Shown here: one piece after another, positions 46,901 to 56,149 of the stretch | Layout of the letters: every line of letters starts with the position of its first letter | How positions within the stretch are numbered: position 1 is the stretch's first letter | Origin: an uncultured Veillonella sp. | Lineage (GTDB): Bacteria > Bacillota > Negativicutes > Veillonellales > Veillonellaceae | Assembly (NCBI GenBank): GCA_902477915.1 | Contig: CABSJA010000003.1 | Coordinates: 1-64,000, forward strand | DNA: 64,000 nucleotides | Direction: 5' to 3' | The notes under the pieces: generated by a model | Told to the model about the DNA's origin: nothing | What the model saw: only the letters and a program-made list of their open reading frames with translations | Databases searched by the model: none | Translations under genes and position numbers: made by a program

Positions 46901-47781
46901 TATGGTCTCCCCCCTTTATCTTTAGAACCAAACAAGCCTTGTGGGCGCCAGAATAATAATAGGATGATGAGGCCAAAGGCCACAGCATCACGGAATGTAG
47001 ATGCGCCATAGGCAACAGAGAAGATTTCTGCTACGCCTAAAATGAAGCCGCCAACCATAGCGCCTGTAATATTACCAAGGCCACCTAAGATAAGCACTGC
47101 AAGGCCTTTAAAGCCGATGATAACGCCCATTGTAGGCTCAATAGCATTAAAGGACAAACCTACTAATACGCCTGCAGCAGCACCTAAGGCAGATGCAATC
47201 ATAACAGTAACAGATATAATCATGGTTGGATTAATACCCAACAAAGCTGCCGTTTCAGTGCTCATGGATACAGCGCGGATAGCCTTACCAATTTTAGTTT
47301 TCTTAATAACTACATTAAGAATTAACATTAACACAACAGAAACGCCTAAGCCAATAATTTGTACCATGGAAATTTTGAAAGCTCCAAAGTCGATTAGGCC
47401 ACCAATATAATCTGGTGGGAAAGATCTTGTTTGAGGGCCCCAAAGCAATAATGCCAAACTTTCAAGGAAAATAGAAACACCAATGGTACTGATAAGTGGT
47501 GCCAAGTGAGACACCTTTTTCTTACGTAGTGGACGAAGCGCCACAAATTCTAAAAGATAACCGAGGATAGCACCTACAGCCATAGCTACGATAAGGGCTA
47601 CAAAAATGTTAACGTTAAAAATTGTTACCATAAAAAGACCAACGAAGGCACCTATCATAAAGATGCCTCCGTGAGCCATGTTGATAATATTCAAAACACC
47701 GAACACAAGTGTTAAGCCAATAGCGAGTACAGCATATAAGCTACCGAGGGTTAACCCGTTAACTAATTGTTGTAAAAACAC
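46900..47781 (-). CDS. livH: LivH, branched-chain amino-acid permease
   Basis: 293-residue membrane permease: NGLTLGSLYAVLAIGLTLVFGVLNIINMAHGG at the N-terminus and KIGKAIRAVSMSTETAALLGIN, the EAA-like loop of LivH. Start codon is GTG, behind GAGGT. Follows livK by 14 bases. Confidence 0.95.
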   Translation of the reverse strand: MFLQQLVNGLTLGSLYAVLAIGLTLVFGVLNIINMAHGGIFMIGAFVGLFMVTIFNVNIFVALIVAMAVGAILGYLLEFVALRPLRKKKVSHLAPLISTIGVSIFLESLALLLWGPQTRSFPPDYIGGLIDFGAFKISMVQIIGLGVSVVLMLILNVVIKKTKIGKAIRAVSMSTETAALLGINPTMIISVTVMIASALGAAAGVLVGLSFNAIEPTMGVIIGFKGLAVLILGGLGNITGAMVGGFILGVAEIFSVAYGASTFRDAVAFGLIILLLFWRPQGLFGSKDKGGRP

Positions 47782-47795
47782 TATACTACCTCAAC

Positions 47796-48944
47796 TTATT
47801 TTGTTAATGCGTCAAATTGACCGTTTTTAATTTGTAATACTTGAACTTCCATGGAAGGATCGCGTTTTTCGTTGAACTTGAATTGACCAGTTACACCAAC
47901 GAAGTCAGCAATATTTTTCAAAGCTTCGCGGAATTTTTCACGATCTGTAGTAGAACCTGCTTTTTTCAAAGCTGCTTCATAGAGGTATACTGCATCATAA
48001 GCTTGAGCTGCGAATTGGTCTGGTTCTTTACCGTATTTATCTTTGTAAGCTTTACGGAAGTCTTTTACCTTTTGATCGTCTTTGTTAGGGAACCAAGGTG
48101 TACCTACGATAACACCATCAGCTGCAGCACCTGCAATTTTAATGAATTCAGGGCTATTAAAGCCATTGGAACCAATTACAGGTTGATTCATACCCATTTC
48201 ACGCATTTTTTTCATGATTAATGCGCCTTCTTGGTAAAGAGAAGCAACTACGATAACATCAGGTTTTGCTTGTTGAATCTTAGTTAATTGTGCAGAGAAA
48301 TCAGTATCTTTATCTGCAAATGTTTCAGTATCAACAATTTGTACGCCTTCAGATTCCAATGCTTTACGAGCTGTATTATTTACAGATACCATTTGGTCAT
48401 TGTTGTTGGAGTACATAATAGCTGCAGTTTTGAAGCCTAAAGTTTTATGTGCTTCTTTAATTGCAGTATCTACTGCCAAGGATTCAGGTACAGCATTACG
48501 GAAAATGTAATCGCCGATATCTGTAATACCTTCAGCTGTTGTAGATGTACCAAGAGCTACGATTTTGCTTTTGTTTGCTACAGGACCAGCTGCCATCATT
48601 TCGCCAGATAACATTGGGCCGATAACAGCTACAACTTTATCCTTAGAAATTACTTTATTCATTGCATTAATTGCTTCGTTTTTATCACCTTTAGTATCTT
48701 CTACTAATAAGTTGATTTTTACAGCATTTGCATCAGCGTTAATTTCGCTTACTGCCAATTCTGCACCAGCTTTAATGGACTCACCATATGCTGCTGCACC
48801 ACCAGTTGTTGTTGTTAACAATGCAATTTTAGCCTCATTGCTATTTGCATTACCTGCATCTTTATTACTGCCACAACCAGCAGCAACTGCCATTACACCA
48901 GCAAGACCAAAAATGGCTGCTTTTTTTAACATGGATTTATTCAT
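47796..48944 (-). CDS. livK: LivK/LivJ-type substrate-binding lipoprotein
   Basis: 382-residue periplasmic-binding-protein fold with a lipoprotein signal (MLKKAAIFGLAGVMAVAAGC; lipidated Cys24). Domain features: KIALLTTTTGGAAAYGESIKAGAELAVSEIN and VIGPMLSGEMMAAGPVANKSKI. Binds leucine, isoleucine, valine or related ligands for LivHMGF; ligand not fixed by sequence. First gene of the operon. Confidence 0.92.
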   Translation of the reverse strand: MNKSMLKKAAIFGLAGVMAVAAGCGSNKDAGNANSNEAKIALLTTTTGGAAAYGESIKAGAELAVSEINADANAVKINLLVEDTKGDKNEAINAMNKVISKDKVVAVIGPMLSGEMMAAGPVANKSKIVALGTSTTAEGITDIGDYIFRNAVPESLAVDTAIKEAHKTLGFKTAAIMYSNNNDQMVSVNNTARKALESEGVQIVDTETFADKDTDFSAQLTKIQQAKPDVIVVASLYQEGALIMKKMREMGMNQPVIGSNGFNSPEFIKIAGAAADGVIVGTPWFPNKDDQKVKDFRKAYKDKYGKEPDQFAAQAYDAVYLYEAALKKAGSTTDREKFREALKNIADFVGVTGQFKFNEKRDPSMEVQVLQIKNGQFDALTK

Positions 48945-48987
48945 GCTACACCCTTCCTTTGAAACATAAAACTTTAAATCTATATCT

Positions 48988-49017
48988 ATATTATTAGAGT
49001 TTTCAATTTTTTGTCAA
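48988..49017 (-). promoter_or_regulatory. Promoter of the liv operon
   Basis: Perfect -35 TTGACA (49012-49017), 18-base spacer, -10 TAATAT (48988-48993), about 44 bases upstream of livK. Lies immediately after the ABC-F gene. Confidence 0.65.
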
Positions 49018-49053
49018 TTAAAATAACTCTATAATAATATATACTATTATAAG

Positions 49054-50973
49054 TTATTCAGATAATCGTTCCCATTTCTCATACAATGCATCTAACTCAC
49101 TTTGTGTAGATTCAATTTGTATGGAAATTTTGGACATTTCATCTAAATCTTGCTGTACTACAGGATTAGCCAATTGCACTTCATACATCTTCATGGTTGC
49201 TTCTAAACGAGCAATTTCAGATTCTACCTCAGCTAATTGTTTTTCCACCATATATGCATTCGGTTTCTTCTGAGGTTCCTCTGTCGGTTCTGATGTTGAA
49301 AGTACTGGTTCATCAAGTGAAACAACTTTATTTTCAACTTTATCACTCTCTGAGTTCTGTTCATTAGCTAATGCTAATAAATCTTCTTGTTCTTTCAGCT
49401 TTTCTTTATAGTACGAGTAATTACCAAGATATTCAGTAATTTTTCCATCATCTAAAACAATGGTTTTTGTAGAAACTTGATCTAAGAAATATCTGTCATG
49501 GGAAATAATAAAACATGTACCTTCAAATTGTTGCAAGGCTTGTTCCACAATTTCGCGCGTTGGAATATCTAAATGGTTCGTCGGTTCGTCTAAGATAAGA
49601 AAATTATCACCTTGAAGGAATAATTTTAATAATGCTAAACGAGCTCTCTCACCACCAGATAAGTCACCTACAAGCTTAAATACATCATCCCCTTTAAATA
49701 GGAATGAACCTAATACATTACGGGCCTTCTCTTCAGTGTAGTTAAAGTGATTCATAACCTCTTCTACTACCTGCCAAGAATCATGTAGTTCTTCATGCTC
49801 TTGCGAGAAATATCCCACTTGTACGCGATTACCGATATCTACGTGACCATTCTCAGGAAATAATTCACCTACAATAGTTTTTACGAGTGTCGATTTACCT
49901 GCCCCATTAGGACCAATAAGAGCTACTGATTCACCTCGTCGAACTACGAGTGATATATCATCAATGATAGGACTTTCACCATACCCTACTGATAAATGAT
50001 CTAGGACAAGAACCTTATCCGCACTCATCGCTGCAGGAGGGAAAGAAAATTGTAAATGATGTGAGGTTACCGGTGCATCAAGTCGTTCTAAACGGTTAAG
50101 TTGAGACTGCCGGCCACGAGCCATTTTAGATTTTATACCTGCACGATATTTATCTATATAGGCCTCTGTCTTCTTGATGTACTCCTGTTGTTTCTCATAG
50201 GCCACCATATCTGCTTTCAAACGTTCATCCCGTTGTTGAATATAGCGGCTGTAATTACCACGATAGATTGTCGTCTTATGGTTATCTAGTTCTACAACAC
50301 CAGTGACAATACGATCTAAAAAATAGCGGTCATGGCTGACGATGAGAATACCGCCAGGATAGGCAGATAAATAACCCTCTAGCCACTCTAACATGTCCAT
50401 ATCTAAATGGTTAGTTGGCTCGTCTAAGAACAAAAAGTCTGGACGGCGTACCAAGGCTTTAGCTAAATTAATGCGAGTCTTTTGACCACCAGAAAAAGCA
50501 CTAGCGGGCTTATCTAAATCCTCATCGGTAAAACCAAGTCCATAAATGATACGTTTAGTCTTTTGCTCATAATCATAGCCACCTAGCCATTCTAAACGAT
50601 TTTGCAAATAATCCAATCGCTGCAGATCCGATTCACTAGCTTCTTCAGACTCCAAACGCGTGGTAAGTTCTTTTAGTTGCTCCTCTAATACATGGACATC
50701 GGCCCAAGCTTTTTCAATTTCTGTAGCTAAACTATCATCTCCTAGATTTACATCTTGTTGTAAGTAACCAATACTGGCTACAGGAGACTTAACTACATTG
50801 CCTTCATCTAATTCTTCATAGCCTAATATGCATTTTAACAAGGTGGATTTCCCAGCCCCATTAGGTCCTACCAAGGCTAGTCGCTCACCTTCTTTTATCT
50901 CAAAAGACACATTGGAAAATACTTGGCGCACCCCAAATGATTTTCCAAGGCCTATCATTCGAATGCGTTCCAT
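49054..50973 (-). CDS. ABC-F family ATPase (YdiF/Uup-like)
   Basis: 639-residue soluble twin-ATPase: domain 1 with GPNGAGKST and FSGGQKTRINLAKAL, domain 2 with GPNGAGKST and LSGGERARLALLKLF, joined by the charged interdomain linker (about 240-320), and a C-terminal coiled coil (about 560-639). Such proteins act on the ribosome (translation rescue or antibiotic protection). The C-terminal coil points to Uup/YdiF rather than a resistance protein. ATG preceded by GGAGG. Confidence 0.93.
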   Translation of the reverse strand: MERIRMIGLGKSFGVRQVFSNVSFEIKEGERLALVGPNGAGKSTLLKCILGYEELDEGNVVKSPVASIGYLQQDVNLGDDSLATEIEKAWADVHVLEEQLKELTTRLESEEASESDLQRLDYLQNRLEWLGGYDYEQKTKRIIYGLGFTDEDLDKPASAFSGGQKTRINLAKALVRRPDFLFLDEPTNHLDMDMLEWLEGYLSAYPGGILIVSHDRYFLDRIVTGVVELDNHKTTIYRGNYSRYIQQRDERLKADMVAYEKQQEYIKKTEAYIDKYRAGIKSKMARGRQSQLNRLERLDAPVTSHHLQFSFPPAAMSADKVLVLDHLSVGYGESPIIDDISLVVRRGESVALIGPNGAGKSTLVKTIVGELFPENGHVDIGNRVQVGYFSQEHEELHDSWQVVEEVMNHFNYTEEKARNVLGSFLFKGDDVFKLVGDLSGGERARLALLKLFLQGDNFLILDEPTNHLDIPTREIVEQALQQFEGTCFIISHDRYFLDQVSTKTIVLDDGKITEYLGNYSYYKEKLKEQEDLLALANEQNSESDKVENKVVSLDEPVLSTSEPTEEPQKKPNAYMVEKQLAEVESEIARLEATMKMYEVQLANPVVQQDLDEMSKISIQIESTQSELDALYEKWERLSE

Positions 50974-50989
50974 TCATAACCTCCTAATC

Positions 50990-51009
50990 ATTACCCTTTA
51001 TTATACCAC
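50990..51009 (-). promoter_or_regulatory. Extended -10 promoter ahead of the ABC-F gene
   Basis: TGGTATAAT (51000-51008) is an extended -10 box formed partly by the last codons and stop of the secretin gene. The surrounding 20 bases are identical to those at 59428-59447. Confidence 0.6.
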
Positions 51010-52389
51010 AATTGCCCGAACTAATATTAGCATCTCTATAGAATCTTTTGTTTTTCTACTATGTCGGAATAATTTACCTAGTAAAGGAATATCTCCTAAA
51101 ATAGGTACTTTTTGAATTTGATGTTGATCGCGATTATCCATAAGTCCACCTATAACGAGTACCTCTCCAGGTTGTAACCGCACCCGTGTATGTGCTTGCC
51201 GCGTACTAATTTTATAAGCTTTCATTTCGGATACCATGATAGGTGTACTTACTTCAGCGTGAATTTTTGCATCTACACCGCCATCCCCAGTAATAATAGG
51301 CGTGTAGTTTAACTTAATCCCCACCTCTTCATAACGTGTAGAACGCTTACGTTCGCCATTCACTTCGGACTCTTCTATAACAGGGATACGTTCACCGATC
51401 AAGATATGTGCTGTTTCACCATTTAAGGCCATAATAGATGGCTTAGCAATTAGCGCGGCTTTACCGGAACTTTCCATAAGACTCAACTCGGGTTTCACAA
51501 AAAATTTATAGGCTTCACCACCGGGTGTTTTACCAAAGGTAACGGCCCCGTAAGAATTAGTTTTATCTTCACCATGTCCTGTCAAGCTAAGCCACGACCA
51601 CCGAATGCCTTGCTCCTTTGCATAAGATTGTTCCATAGCAATGACTGTCGCTTCTAATTGTACTTGCTTAGGCTCCTTATCTATAGCTTTAACCAGTGTT
51701 TCTACACGCCGTTTCTCTCCACTAGTCAAATGCATAATCACTTCATTTTGTTCTGAAAGTACCGCCATTTTATCATGTTTCACAACAGTGCCCATTATAT
51801 TTTTTAAAGACTCTGCTGGCAAATGCTCCGGTGTTATAACATATAATTCTCTATTTTCAAGTGCTTTGTCATCTGGCTCAATAAGAATCGTATTATATTG
51901 TTTTGAAACGGAAAAATGATATAGCCTTCCTAATTCTTTTATAAGATCCTCTGGTGTTTCACCTTGCACAGTAGCCGTAATGTTACCTGTTAAAGATTCT
52001 ACACCCATAACAGATATACGATAACTCCGACAAATCCCTAATACTGTTTCTTTTAGAGAAGCATTACGAACGGATATCGTAATTGATCCTTTTGATTTTC
52101 TCAGCTCGCCCTTTTCATTAATTACGTTATCCTTTTCTATGTCATTATTATTATTTGATTTACCATTACTAATTTCTCTATCTAGTGAGTCCCTATCGCT
52201 TTCTAGATTAGTAGTTACTGCTGGCCCTGTATTACTCGCTAATACTATAGAAGATTCCCCTAATGATGCATATAGAAACATAACCACTATTATAATTATT
52301 TTTAGTAGTATGCTAGCTTTGAATAGTTTTTTTCTTACTATGGTCACTCTACTACGTAAGCAATCCTTACCTAATTGATTTTTAACCAC
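51001..52389 (-). CDS. Secretin (PilQ/GspD-type outer-membrane channel)
   Basis: 462 residues with an N-terminal hydrophobic segment (about 26-48) as signal, an STN/N0-like domain (about 95-165), an N1-like domain (about 180-240), and the secretin C-domain (about 280-460): QLEATVIAMEQSYAKEQGIRWSW, KPSIMALNGETAHILIGERIPV and LQPGEVLVIGGLMDNRDQHQIQKVPILGDIPLLGKLF. Forms a gated ring for type IV pili, type II secretion or DNA uptake. GTG start with AGGAGG nine bases upstream inside the preceding gene. No pilM, pilN or pilO is adjacent. Confidence 0.88.
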   Translation of the reverse strand: MVKNQLGKDCLRSRVTIVRKKLFKASILLKIIIIVVMFLYASLGESSIVLASNTGPAVTTNLESDRDSLDREISNGKSNNNNDIEKDNVINEKGELRKSKGSITISVRNASLKETVLGICRSYRISVMGVESLTGNITATVQGETPEDLIKELGRLYHFSVSKQYNTILIEPDDKALENRELYVITPEHLPAESLKNIMGTVVKHDKMAVLSEQNEVIMHLTSGEKRRVETLVKAIDKEPKQVQLEATVIAMEQSYAKEQGIRWSWLSLTGHGEDKTNSYGAVTFGKTPGGEAYKFFVKPELSLMESSGKAALIAKPSIMALNGETAHILIGERIPVIEESEVNGERKRSTRYEEVGIKLNYTPIITGDGGVDAKIHAEVSTPIMVSEMKAYKISTRQAHTRVRLQPGEVLVIGGLMDNRDQHQIQKVPILGDIPLLGKLFRHSRKTKDSIEMLILVRAIVV

Positions 52390-53201
52390 CGTGATGAACC
52401 TCCTTCAACGATTTCTACACCACTTGCACTTATATTAGAGACAGTAACGCCATGCCAAACCATCCCAACAGTAACCATTTGCTCCTCTGTACCTTTTCGT
52501 AAAATAGCAATAATCTCATTGCCCTCAACAATACCAACAAGTTCAACAGGCTGTTCCATACTCGAAGAATTTAACCTACTATGAGACTTTGAATTAATTT
52601 GATTATTAGTAAAATCATCACTGCTATCACTAATGGTTTTATCCCCTGTGTGTTTATTCTTATTCTGTGTTCTCCTGGTTTTATACCTATTAGTCCGTCC
52701 TTTATATGTATCCCTGCCTGAGTACTTACTATTATTAAACCCTTGCATATCATTAATGCTATCAGCCACTTCATCTACATCCTTAGTATCTTCATGTCTA
52801 CCATGTACATCATTATCTGGTAAATCTTTAAAAACCTCTCTCCAAGGATGCCCGCGTTCCACGCTGCTCACATCATATAACAAACGGCCTTCACTTTTAG
52901 TTTTTAGATTGTCATCTTTTCTCGTTTCTTTAGCATCACTGTTATGATGTTTCTGTCTATTATGTGATATTCCTTCTGATGATTCTTTTGAACTTAATCG
53001 GGTCTGATTATTTTCCCCACCATTAACATGCTCAGGTTGTATATGAACACGTTCTTCTTCGTGAGGATATAAAACACCAACGATTAATATGCCAACTATA
53101 ATTACAAGAAAAACAGAAATAATAATTTTATAGTGACGAATAATAAAATACTGTTTATCAATCCATAATTTAATGCGTTGTATATAATCTTGTAAGTTCA
53201 T
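52371..53201 (-). CDS. GspC/PilP-like membrane-anchored linker protein
   Basis: 276-residue bitopic protein: short cytosolic N-terminus, one membrane helix (about 26-46), then a long Asn/Lys/Asp/Ser-rich disordered periplasmic stretch (about 50-210), and a compact C-terminal domain (about 217-276, VELVGIVEGNEIIAILRKG ... WHGVTVSNISASGVEIVEGG) resembling the HR/PilP domain that contacts secretins. Overlaps the secretin gene by 19 bases, supporting a direct partnership. The low-complexity linker is unlike neighbouring genes in composition. Family assignment is by fold pattern and context. Confidence 0.65.
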   Translation of the reverse strand: MNLQDYIQRIKLWIDKQYFIIRHYKIIISVFLVIIVGILIVGVLYPHEEERVHIQPEHVNGGENNQTRLSSKESSEGISHNRQKHHNSDAKETRKDDNLKTKSEGRLLYDVSSVERGHPWREVFKDLPDNDVHGRHEDTKDVDEVADSINDMQGFNNSKYSGRDTYKGRTNRYKTRRTQNKNKHTGDKTISDSSDDFTNNQINSKSHSRLNSSSMEQPVELVGIVEGNEIIAILRKGTEEQMVTVGMVWHGVTVSNISASGVEIVEGGSSRWLKIN

Positions 53202-53206
53202 ATTCC

Positions 53207-53233
53207 ACCTCCTGCTGACATATTCTAGGAGGT
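53207..53233 (-). promoter_or_regulatory. RBS-sequestering hairpin ahead of the GspC/PilP-like gene
   Basis: The ribosome site AGGAGGT (minus strand of 53207-53213) is perfectly complementary to ACCTCCT (minus strand of 53227-53233), with a 13-base loop. In the mRNA the Shine-Dalgarno would be paired. Confidence 0.55.
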
Positions 53234-53254
53234 CCTTTTAAATTCCTACAAAAA

Positions 53255-53294
53255 AATGACTCTACCAGTCACCTAGGTGACTAATAGAGTCATT
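53255..53294 (-). terminator. Terminator after galE
   Basis: Two-part stem AATGACTCTA / TAGAGTCATT and GTCACC / GGTGAC with three-base internal loops, followed on the minus strand by a T-run; starts 36 bases after the galE stop. Confidence 0.92.
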
Positions 53295-53330
53295 CATTAT
53301 ATTGACAAATCAAAAGGATTTGTTCTTGTT

Positions 53331-54320
53331 TTATTTGCTTTTAAAACCATCAGGATGAGATGTATGCCATTTCCAAGCATCTTTGATAACATCGGCTACA
53401 TTACTGAATTTAGGATCCCAACCAAGTAATTCTTTAATTTTTTCAGAGGAAGCAATCAATGTACCTGGATCGCCAGCACGACGATCACCATATTGAACAG
53501 GAATATCGATACCAGTTACCTCTTTAGCAGTTTCAATAATTTCCTTAACGGAGAAGCCATTGCCACTACCAAGATTAAACACTTGAGATTCACCACCGTT
53601 ACGCAAATAATCCATTGCTAACACATGAGCTGTAGCCAAATCATTAACATGAATATAATCGCGTACACATGTACCATCAGCTGTATTATAATCAGTACCA
53701 AAAACAGTTATGTGCTCTCTTTTACCACGAGCTGCATCTAGCACAAGCGGAATCAAATGTGTTTCCGGATGATGATCTTCCCCAATCGTACCAGACGGAT
53801 CTGCGCCAGCCGCATTAAAATAACGCAATGCAACATACGTAGAACCATAAATAGCACTATAATCAGATAGCATTTCTTCAATCATCAGTTTAGTACGACC
53901 ATATACATTAGTTGGATGCAATGGCGCATCTTCACGAATTGGCACTATCTCTGGTTCCCCATAAACAGCAGCTGTACTGGAAAATACAAAATGTTTTACA
54001 CCAGCATTACGAGCAGACTCAATAAGATGATATGAGCCAACTACATTATTTTCATAATAAATAGCTGGATTTACCATAGATTCACCGACCTGTGAATGAG
54101 CCGCAAAATGCATAACACCAATGATATTATGACCTTTCATAATATCTACTAATTTTGGATCTGCTATATCCATATTGTAGAACTGTACCCCTTCAGGAAT
54201 TGATTCTACATGACCGCGCGATAGATTATCTACAATAATAGGTGTATAACCCGATTGTTGTAAGGCACGTACTGTGTGACTCCCAATATAACCAGCCCCA
54301 CCTGTTACTAAAATATTCAT
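53331..54320 (-). CDS. galE: UDP-glucose 4-epimerase
   Basis: 329-residue SDR: TGGAGYIGSHTVRAL, SSTAAVYGEPEIVP, catalytic Tyr/Lys in YGRTKLMIEE, and the GalE-specific RYFNAAGADPSGTIGEDHHPETHLIPLVL. Interconverts UDP-glucose and UDP-galactose. Follows pgi by nine bases, providing galactose donors for surface glycans. Confidence 0.96.
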   Translation of the reverse strand: MNILVTGGAGYIGSHTVRALQQSGYTPIIVDNLSRGHVESIPEGVQFYNMDIADPKLVDIMKGHNIIGVMHFAAHSQVGESMVNPAIYYENNVVGSYHLIESARNAGVKHFVFSSTAAVYGEPEIVPIREDAPLHPTNVYGRTKLMIEEMLSDYSAIYGSTYVALRYFNAAGADPSGTIGEDHHPETHLIPLVLDAARGKREHITVFGTDYNTADGTCVRDYIHVNDLATAHVLAMDYLRNGGESQVFNLGSGNGFSVKEIIETAKEVTGIDIPVQYGDRRAGDPGTLIASSEKIKELLGWDPKFSNVADVIKDAWKWHTSHPDGFKSK

Positions 54321-54329
54321 AGTTCCCCC

Positions 54330-55766
54330 TTATGAATTCTCTCCATCCTTTACATGAGCCAATTTTGGACCGATGAGACGTTTATAAACTTCAACACCTG
54401 GTTGATCGAAAGCGTCTACACCAGCAAAAATAGATTCAAAGTAAACAGCCCAACAATGCATAAACATGATTTCCCCTAAATGGAATGCATTTAATGTTGG
54501 TACAGTTATCGTCATATTAAAGCGATTGTCACTAGATAAAGCCTCTCTATTAGCATCTAATGCAATATTGAGAATATCACAAATGCCTACATTACCAAGT
54601 GCTTGCAATCGTTCATATTGACTATGTGTATTAGGCACTACAAGATTATGTTGCCACTCTTTAACCTTAATAAATTGAACGACCTTATTAAGGCGACCTT
54701 CTTGATGCTCTTGTACTTGAGCATGCATATCCATAGTTCCTACTGCCGCAACTGGTGTACGACCATAAGGTAAGCATGTATTACTCATCTTACCTAACGA
54801 TTCGGACAATAGCTGTACATACCAATCAGATAAGGAATGAAGGGCTTCCCCATAAGGCATAAACACCTCAATAATACGACCATAACGTTCGGACGCAATA
54901 TATTTTAGCAATGCACTTAATAAAGCAGGATTTTTGAAAATATCCTCTTCTTGGCAAGCAGCATCCATTGAAGCTGCACCAGCTAAGAACCCCTCAATAT
55001 CAAAGCCCACAAGAGCCGCCGTTACAAAGCCAACCTCTGTAAACACAGAGAAACGACCGCCAACACCATAGGGAATACTATAGGTTTTCCAATGATTTTC
55101 TAGTGCCATAGAACGTAGAACTGTAGGATGTTCATCATCAGACGTATCGGTAACAGCTACTACTTCATAATTTATATTCCGATCTTGCAATGCTTTTTCC
55201 AAAATCATGAAATTAGCCATTGGTTCGATAGTAGAGCCAGACTTAGAGGTGATAACGAGCATCACCTTATAGTCGGGTCCTTTTTTCTGAGCTTGATACT
55301 CTAAGGTACGAATAAGGCCTGATAAATAATCACCATCTACGTTAAATCCAGCAAAATACATCCGTGGATATCCGTTGCGTTCTTCCGTACTAAGATTATT
55401 CCAAAATGCACCACATTGAACATCAAAAATAACCTTACTACCCAAATAAGAACCACCAATACCTACAGATACAACTGTATCAATATTATGGCGAGCATAG
55501 TCCCTCAATTCATAAAGACGTTTTAGCATTGCAGGTGTATTAATACCATCTTCAGAAATATAAGGAAGTTGGTAAAACAATACCGGTTCAGGCAAGCCGT
55601 CCTTGGAAACATGGCCTTCTTCAAAGCCTGTAGAGCGTAAAATATTGGTATGGCGCCAAACATTTTGTATAGCACGTTCAAAGTTTTTTACGTCTCGTTC
55701 TTGTATGCAACTTTCATTATATATGTTAGCGTAATCTAACTCGAACCCCGATTGTAATCGCAACAT
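54330..55766 (-). CDS. pgi: Glucose-6-phosphate isomerase
   Basis: 478-residue phosphoglucose isomerase: VGIGGSYLGSKV, MLVITSKSGSTIEPMANF, GVGGRFSVFTEVG and the downstream LLSESLGKM region. Glycolytic/gluconeogenic enzyme; here it probably feeds sugar nucleotide synthesis together with galE. ATG at 55766 is chosen (GGAG seven bases upstream) over the adjacent TTG. Confidence 0.95.
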   Translation of the reverse strand: MLRLQSGFELDYANIYNESCIQERDVKNFERAIQNVWRHTNILRSTGFEEGHVSKDGLPEPVLFYQLPYISEDGINTPAMLKRLYELRDYARHNIDTVVSVGIGGSYLGSKVIFDVQCGAFWNNLSTEERNGYPRMYFAGFNVDGDYLSGLIRTLEYQAQKKGPDYKVMLVITSKSGSTIEPMANFMILEKALQDRNINYEVVAVTDTSDDEHPTVLRSMALENHWKTYSIPYGVGGRFSVFTEVGFVTAALVGFDIEGFLAGAASMDAACQEEDIFKNPALLSALLKYIASERYGRIIEVFMPYGEALHSLSDWYVQLLSESLGKMSNTCLPYGRTPVAAVGTMDMHAQVQEHQEGRLNKVVQFIKVKEWQHNLVVPNTHSQYERLQALGNVGICDILNIALDANREALSSDNRFNMTITVPTLNAFHLGEIMFMHCWAVYFESIFAGVDAFDQPGVEVYKRLIGPKLAHVKDGENS

Positions 55767-55809
55767 CAAATATCTCCTTCACTGACATTTTATGTACAAT
55801 ATTCTACTC

Positions 55810-55818
55810 ATTATACCA
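55810..55818 (-). promoter_or_regulatory. Extended -10 promoter of pgi-galE
   Basis: TGGTATAAT with a perfect -10, about 44 bases upstream of the pgi start; no clear -35, as allowed for extended -10 promoters. Confidence 0.65.
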
Positions 55819-55850
55819 TAAAACAATGAATAAAATATTAGTTTATGCAA

Positions 55851-56129
55851 TCAATTCACCCACAAACCATAACCAAACCCCACTGCATAAACAGACCATA
55901 ACAATGCAATAGGGATAGCTAGTTTAAACTTAAGCTTTAAAGTCTTATGACGCCAAATAACCATGCCCAATAGCGCACCAAGGCCGCCAAAGGCAAATGC
56001 TAAAAATAATAATGTGAACTCTGAAATCCGATTATACCCCTTAATAGCACATAGCTTATCATATCCATACATGCTAAATACAATTAGATTCCATACCCCT
56101 ACAGTAACCCAAAATTGTGTATCACTCAT
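55851..56129 (-). CDS. DUF1294 membrane protein
   Basis: 92-residue protein with three hydrophobic segments and the DUF1294 pattern: YGYDKLCAIKGYNRISEFTLL and GGLGALLGMVIWRHKTLKLKF. Function unknown. Sits between two sugar-epimerase-linked genes, 20 bases after the GalE-like epimerase gene. Confidence 0.85.
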   Translation of the reverse strand: MSDTQFWVTVGVWNLIVFSMYGYDKLCAIKGYNRISEFTLLFLAFAFGGLGALLGMVIWRHKTLKLKFKLAIPIALLWSVYAVGFGYGLWVN

Positions 56130-56149
56130 GTCCCCAAACCTTATATCCC

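Noticed and set aside
48565..48969. 134-codon hydrophobic plus-strand frame over the 5' part of livK
   Set aside because: Antisense of the signal peptide and Ala-rich region produces hydrophobic codons; no ribosome site.
49022..49056. AT-rich hairpin after the ABC-F gene as terminator
   Set aside because: Stem is almost all A-T, has a bulge and overlaps the stop codon; too weak to list as a terminator.
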